Source: Manihot esculenta (Eukaryota; Streptophyta; Magnoliopsida; Malpighiales; Euphorbiaceae). Taken from it: DNA of 64,000 nucleotides. Every line of letters starts with the position of its first letter. The first letter of the stretch is position 1. Shown in pieces: positions 61,798 through 64,000 of the stretch. The notes under the pieces were generated by a model. That model ran no database searches, was not told the origin of the DNA, and saw only the letters and a list, made by a program, of their open reading frames with translations. The translations under genes were made by a program, and so were the position numbers. Location of the stretch: positions 34,771,342 to 34,835,341 of the forward strand of contig NC_035172.2 of assembly GCF_001659605.2 (NCBI RefSeq), given 5' to 3'.

Positions 61798-62289
61798 TCC
61801 TCTGTGGCCACGTCATGGGTTTATGGAGTCAGGTACCGAAGGTGATACTCCCAATTTCTCCTGATCGGGGGAAAGCATTCTACCGTGACACTGGGATGTT
61901 GTTAGTGAGTGTAGATATAGATGATGATGATGATGAGGGGAGGGGTTATTAGGTAGTGCCGATTCTAACTAATAGTTGTGGGATGAATTTTTTCTCACCA
62001 TTTGATGGTTTAAGCTAGAAACTGATCAAAAGTGATCAGAGGCATTGTTGACCATCCATTCTTGTAATGATTGATTTTTGTTGTTTAAACCCTGGTTTGA
62101 GTAAATTTCATCCATGTCACTGAACTTTAATTATTGATTTATTATTGTTATTAAATTTTAATTTATTTTAAAAAACTATTAATATTTAAATATACATAAA
62201 ATAATTACTAAATTAGATTTTGATAGATTTTTCGGTGAAATATATGTATTTTATTTAGTATAAAATAATAAAAAAATATTTATCATGTA

Positions 62290-62337
<48 letters not shown>

Positions 62338-64000
62338 TTTTAACTACTTAAATAAACTAATACAAAATTTTCTCATATTTCTTCACTAAAAATTATAGAA
62401 AATTGTCCACTGAAATAAAATTTATTTAGTTGATGAAGCATAAAAAACATGAAGAATGAGTCTTTTTATTTTTTTATAATTTATTTATTTATTTTTTTAA
62501 ATATAATTTTTTTATAAAAAATATATTTATTTTTTATTAATTAAAATTTAATTTATTATAAATACTATAAAATTACCTATTTTAAAAATATACTTTAATA
62601 TTATCTTCAATTATAAAAATTACATAGTAAAAAGAAGTTGCTATAACTATTGTCATTAAATCTCCTCAATTTCAATAATTTTTTTTATTTTTCTAAAAAT
62701 TTATAGGTTTATATCTTTTTAATTTTTTAATCATATCAAATTAAAAAAAATACATTAATATAAATTATTTTTATATGATACTTGCTACCCACTCTCATAT
62801 TTTATATATATCTTTTTTATATCTTTTTTATATATTTAAGTGAGTATACTACGAATATTTTTTATAAAATTAATTTTTTAATTAAATTATATGAATAAAA
62901 TTATAGAAAATATAATTTAATAATTAATCTATAATGATTATTTTTAATAAAATAATTATATAATTAAAAATAATAAATATATATTATTAATATTTTATAT
63001 TATTATATATAAACTACAAAATAAAAATATATTTAAATTTTAAATAGTATTTCAATTAATAAAATTCAAAAATTTAGAGATATATAAATTATAGTAGCTA
63101 AAAAAATTATTATTATTATTATTATTTTAAATTATATAAAATAATTTATATATACTTTTTATCAGAAAATTCATCACACTTCATGTGAATGACTATTTTT
63201 AAAAAATATTTAAATATTAATAATTTTTTTATAATAAATTAAAATTTAATAACCATAATAAATAATGACTATAGATAAAATTATCCGCATGATGCTCTTT
63301 TCTTTACAATGGGCATTTTGCTTCCTCTTCACTCCTTTATTTTCTTTCTTTCTTTTTTATTGGGTTGGCTGGATCATGAGCTTAAAAATTATTTAGAAAA
63401 GTTACGATTAATATAATATTTTTTAAACCGGTTATCTAAATTTTAGATTTTATAATTCACGAAAAATTAATCCTTTCTATCGAGTTTATGACTGTCATTT
63501 TCAATAATATTATCTTTAAAAATTAACATAGATTTAAAAAAAGAAAATAATTGAGTTGTATTATTGCAAATATTTATTGATATATTTTTTATCCAATTCA
63601 ATTTTAAGATTCACATTTTTCTCATCTAAATTGTGTTAATCAAGATTATCACTTAGATTATAGTTTAAGTTTATATATATTTTTTGTGAATAATAGTTTA
63701 AGTTTATAGTGAATGCCTCTGAATACAGTTTTTTAATATTATTATAAGCTAAATGTCATTGATTTTTATAATAATTTTCTAATTAGTAAACAAAGGCTAA
63801 AAATGCATGGGTCAATCAACCAAGCTTGGCTAACTGGCAATAGAGTACTCCTACTCAGGTGTTTCAATTGAATCGCATGATTTCTTAATTAAAAAGAGTT
63901 TACTATTTTATTTTTTCAAAAGCTAATTTTATTTTAAATAAGAAATTAATACTAATTTTAAATAATTTTGATTTAATTTCTATTTTAAATTGAACAAATG
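61798..64000. other. Downstream AT-rich spacer to the window edge
   Basis: The first 300 bases are probably the 3' UTR of the DUF617 gene. The rest is very AT-rich DNA with long A/T runs and no coding frame. I see no element ends. Confidence 0.4.
62292..62334. repeat. (TA)n microsatellite
   Basis: About 21 uninterrupted TA units downstream of the DUF617 gene. Confidence 0.95.

Noticed and set aside
1..64000. tRNA, rRNA, CRISPR or bacterial-type features
   Set aside because: No cloverleaf with an intact B-box was spotted, no regularly spaced repeats were found, and the gene structures are plainly those of a plant nucleus.

Overview
The window is nuclear DNA of a eudicot plant. Its genes are broken by GT-AG introns in AT-rich sequence, and the spliced products are plant-specific families: SERK, CPR5, HIT4, ASHH1, RKP, PROPEP and MIZ1-like. 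A rosid, perhaps Malpighiales, fits the protein flavour, but this is only an impression. Ten protein-coding genes can be read with exon boundaries, plus the edge of an LTR retrotransposon, one well-bounded hAT-type element, microsatellites and several local duplications.

Layout. 1-985: end of a Ty3/gypsy-like element with a truncated ORF on the minus strand. 1331-7782 (-): SERK1/2-type LRR receptor kinase, 11 exons, 624 aa. 9284-13098 (+): CPR5, 5 exons, 640 aa, with two in-frame tandem duplications. 14762-19874 (-): HIT4-like protein, 14 exons, 351 aa. 22955-24085 (+): intronless membrane-anchored kinase, 376 aa. 24998-31744 (-): histone methyltransferase ASHH1/SDG26, 10 exons, 522 aa. 35964-48859 (+): SPRY-RING E3 ligase RKP, 10 coding exons, 1275 aa, with a 951-bp hAT-like element in its first coding intron and a decayed copy of one exon in a later intron. 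49924-51087 (+): plastid-type DUF948 protein, 5 exons, 257 aa. 52994-53236 (-): an 80-aa PROPEP, precursor of a plant elicitor peptide. 56150-58288 (-): two-exon membrane protein of unknown function, 167 aa. 61054-61797 (+): MIZ1-like DUF617 protein, 247 aa. The spaces between genes are AT-rich and hold repeats but no other convincing genes.

How the genes relate. They do not form an operon and mostly act separately. Several bear on immunity: SERKs are co-receptors of receptor kinases, including the Pep receptors; PROPEP is the precursor of the Pep danger signal; CPR5 is a nuclear-pore immune repressor; RKP and ASHH1 act in ubiquitination and chromatin. From memory, the gene neighbourhood (RKP - PROPEP - DUF617, and CPR5 - HIT4 - PROPEP) matches several Arabidopsis blocks, which supports the PROPEP call and suggests an old gene order preserved here in one piece. 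No wholly new system is evident. The most rewarding items are the small PROPEP gene, the duplications inside CPR5 and the exon debris and hAT-like element in RKP.
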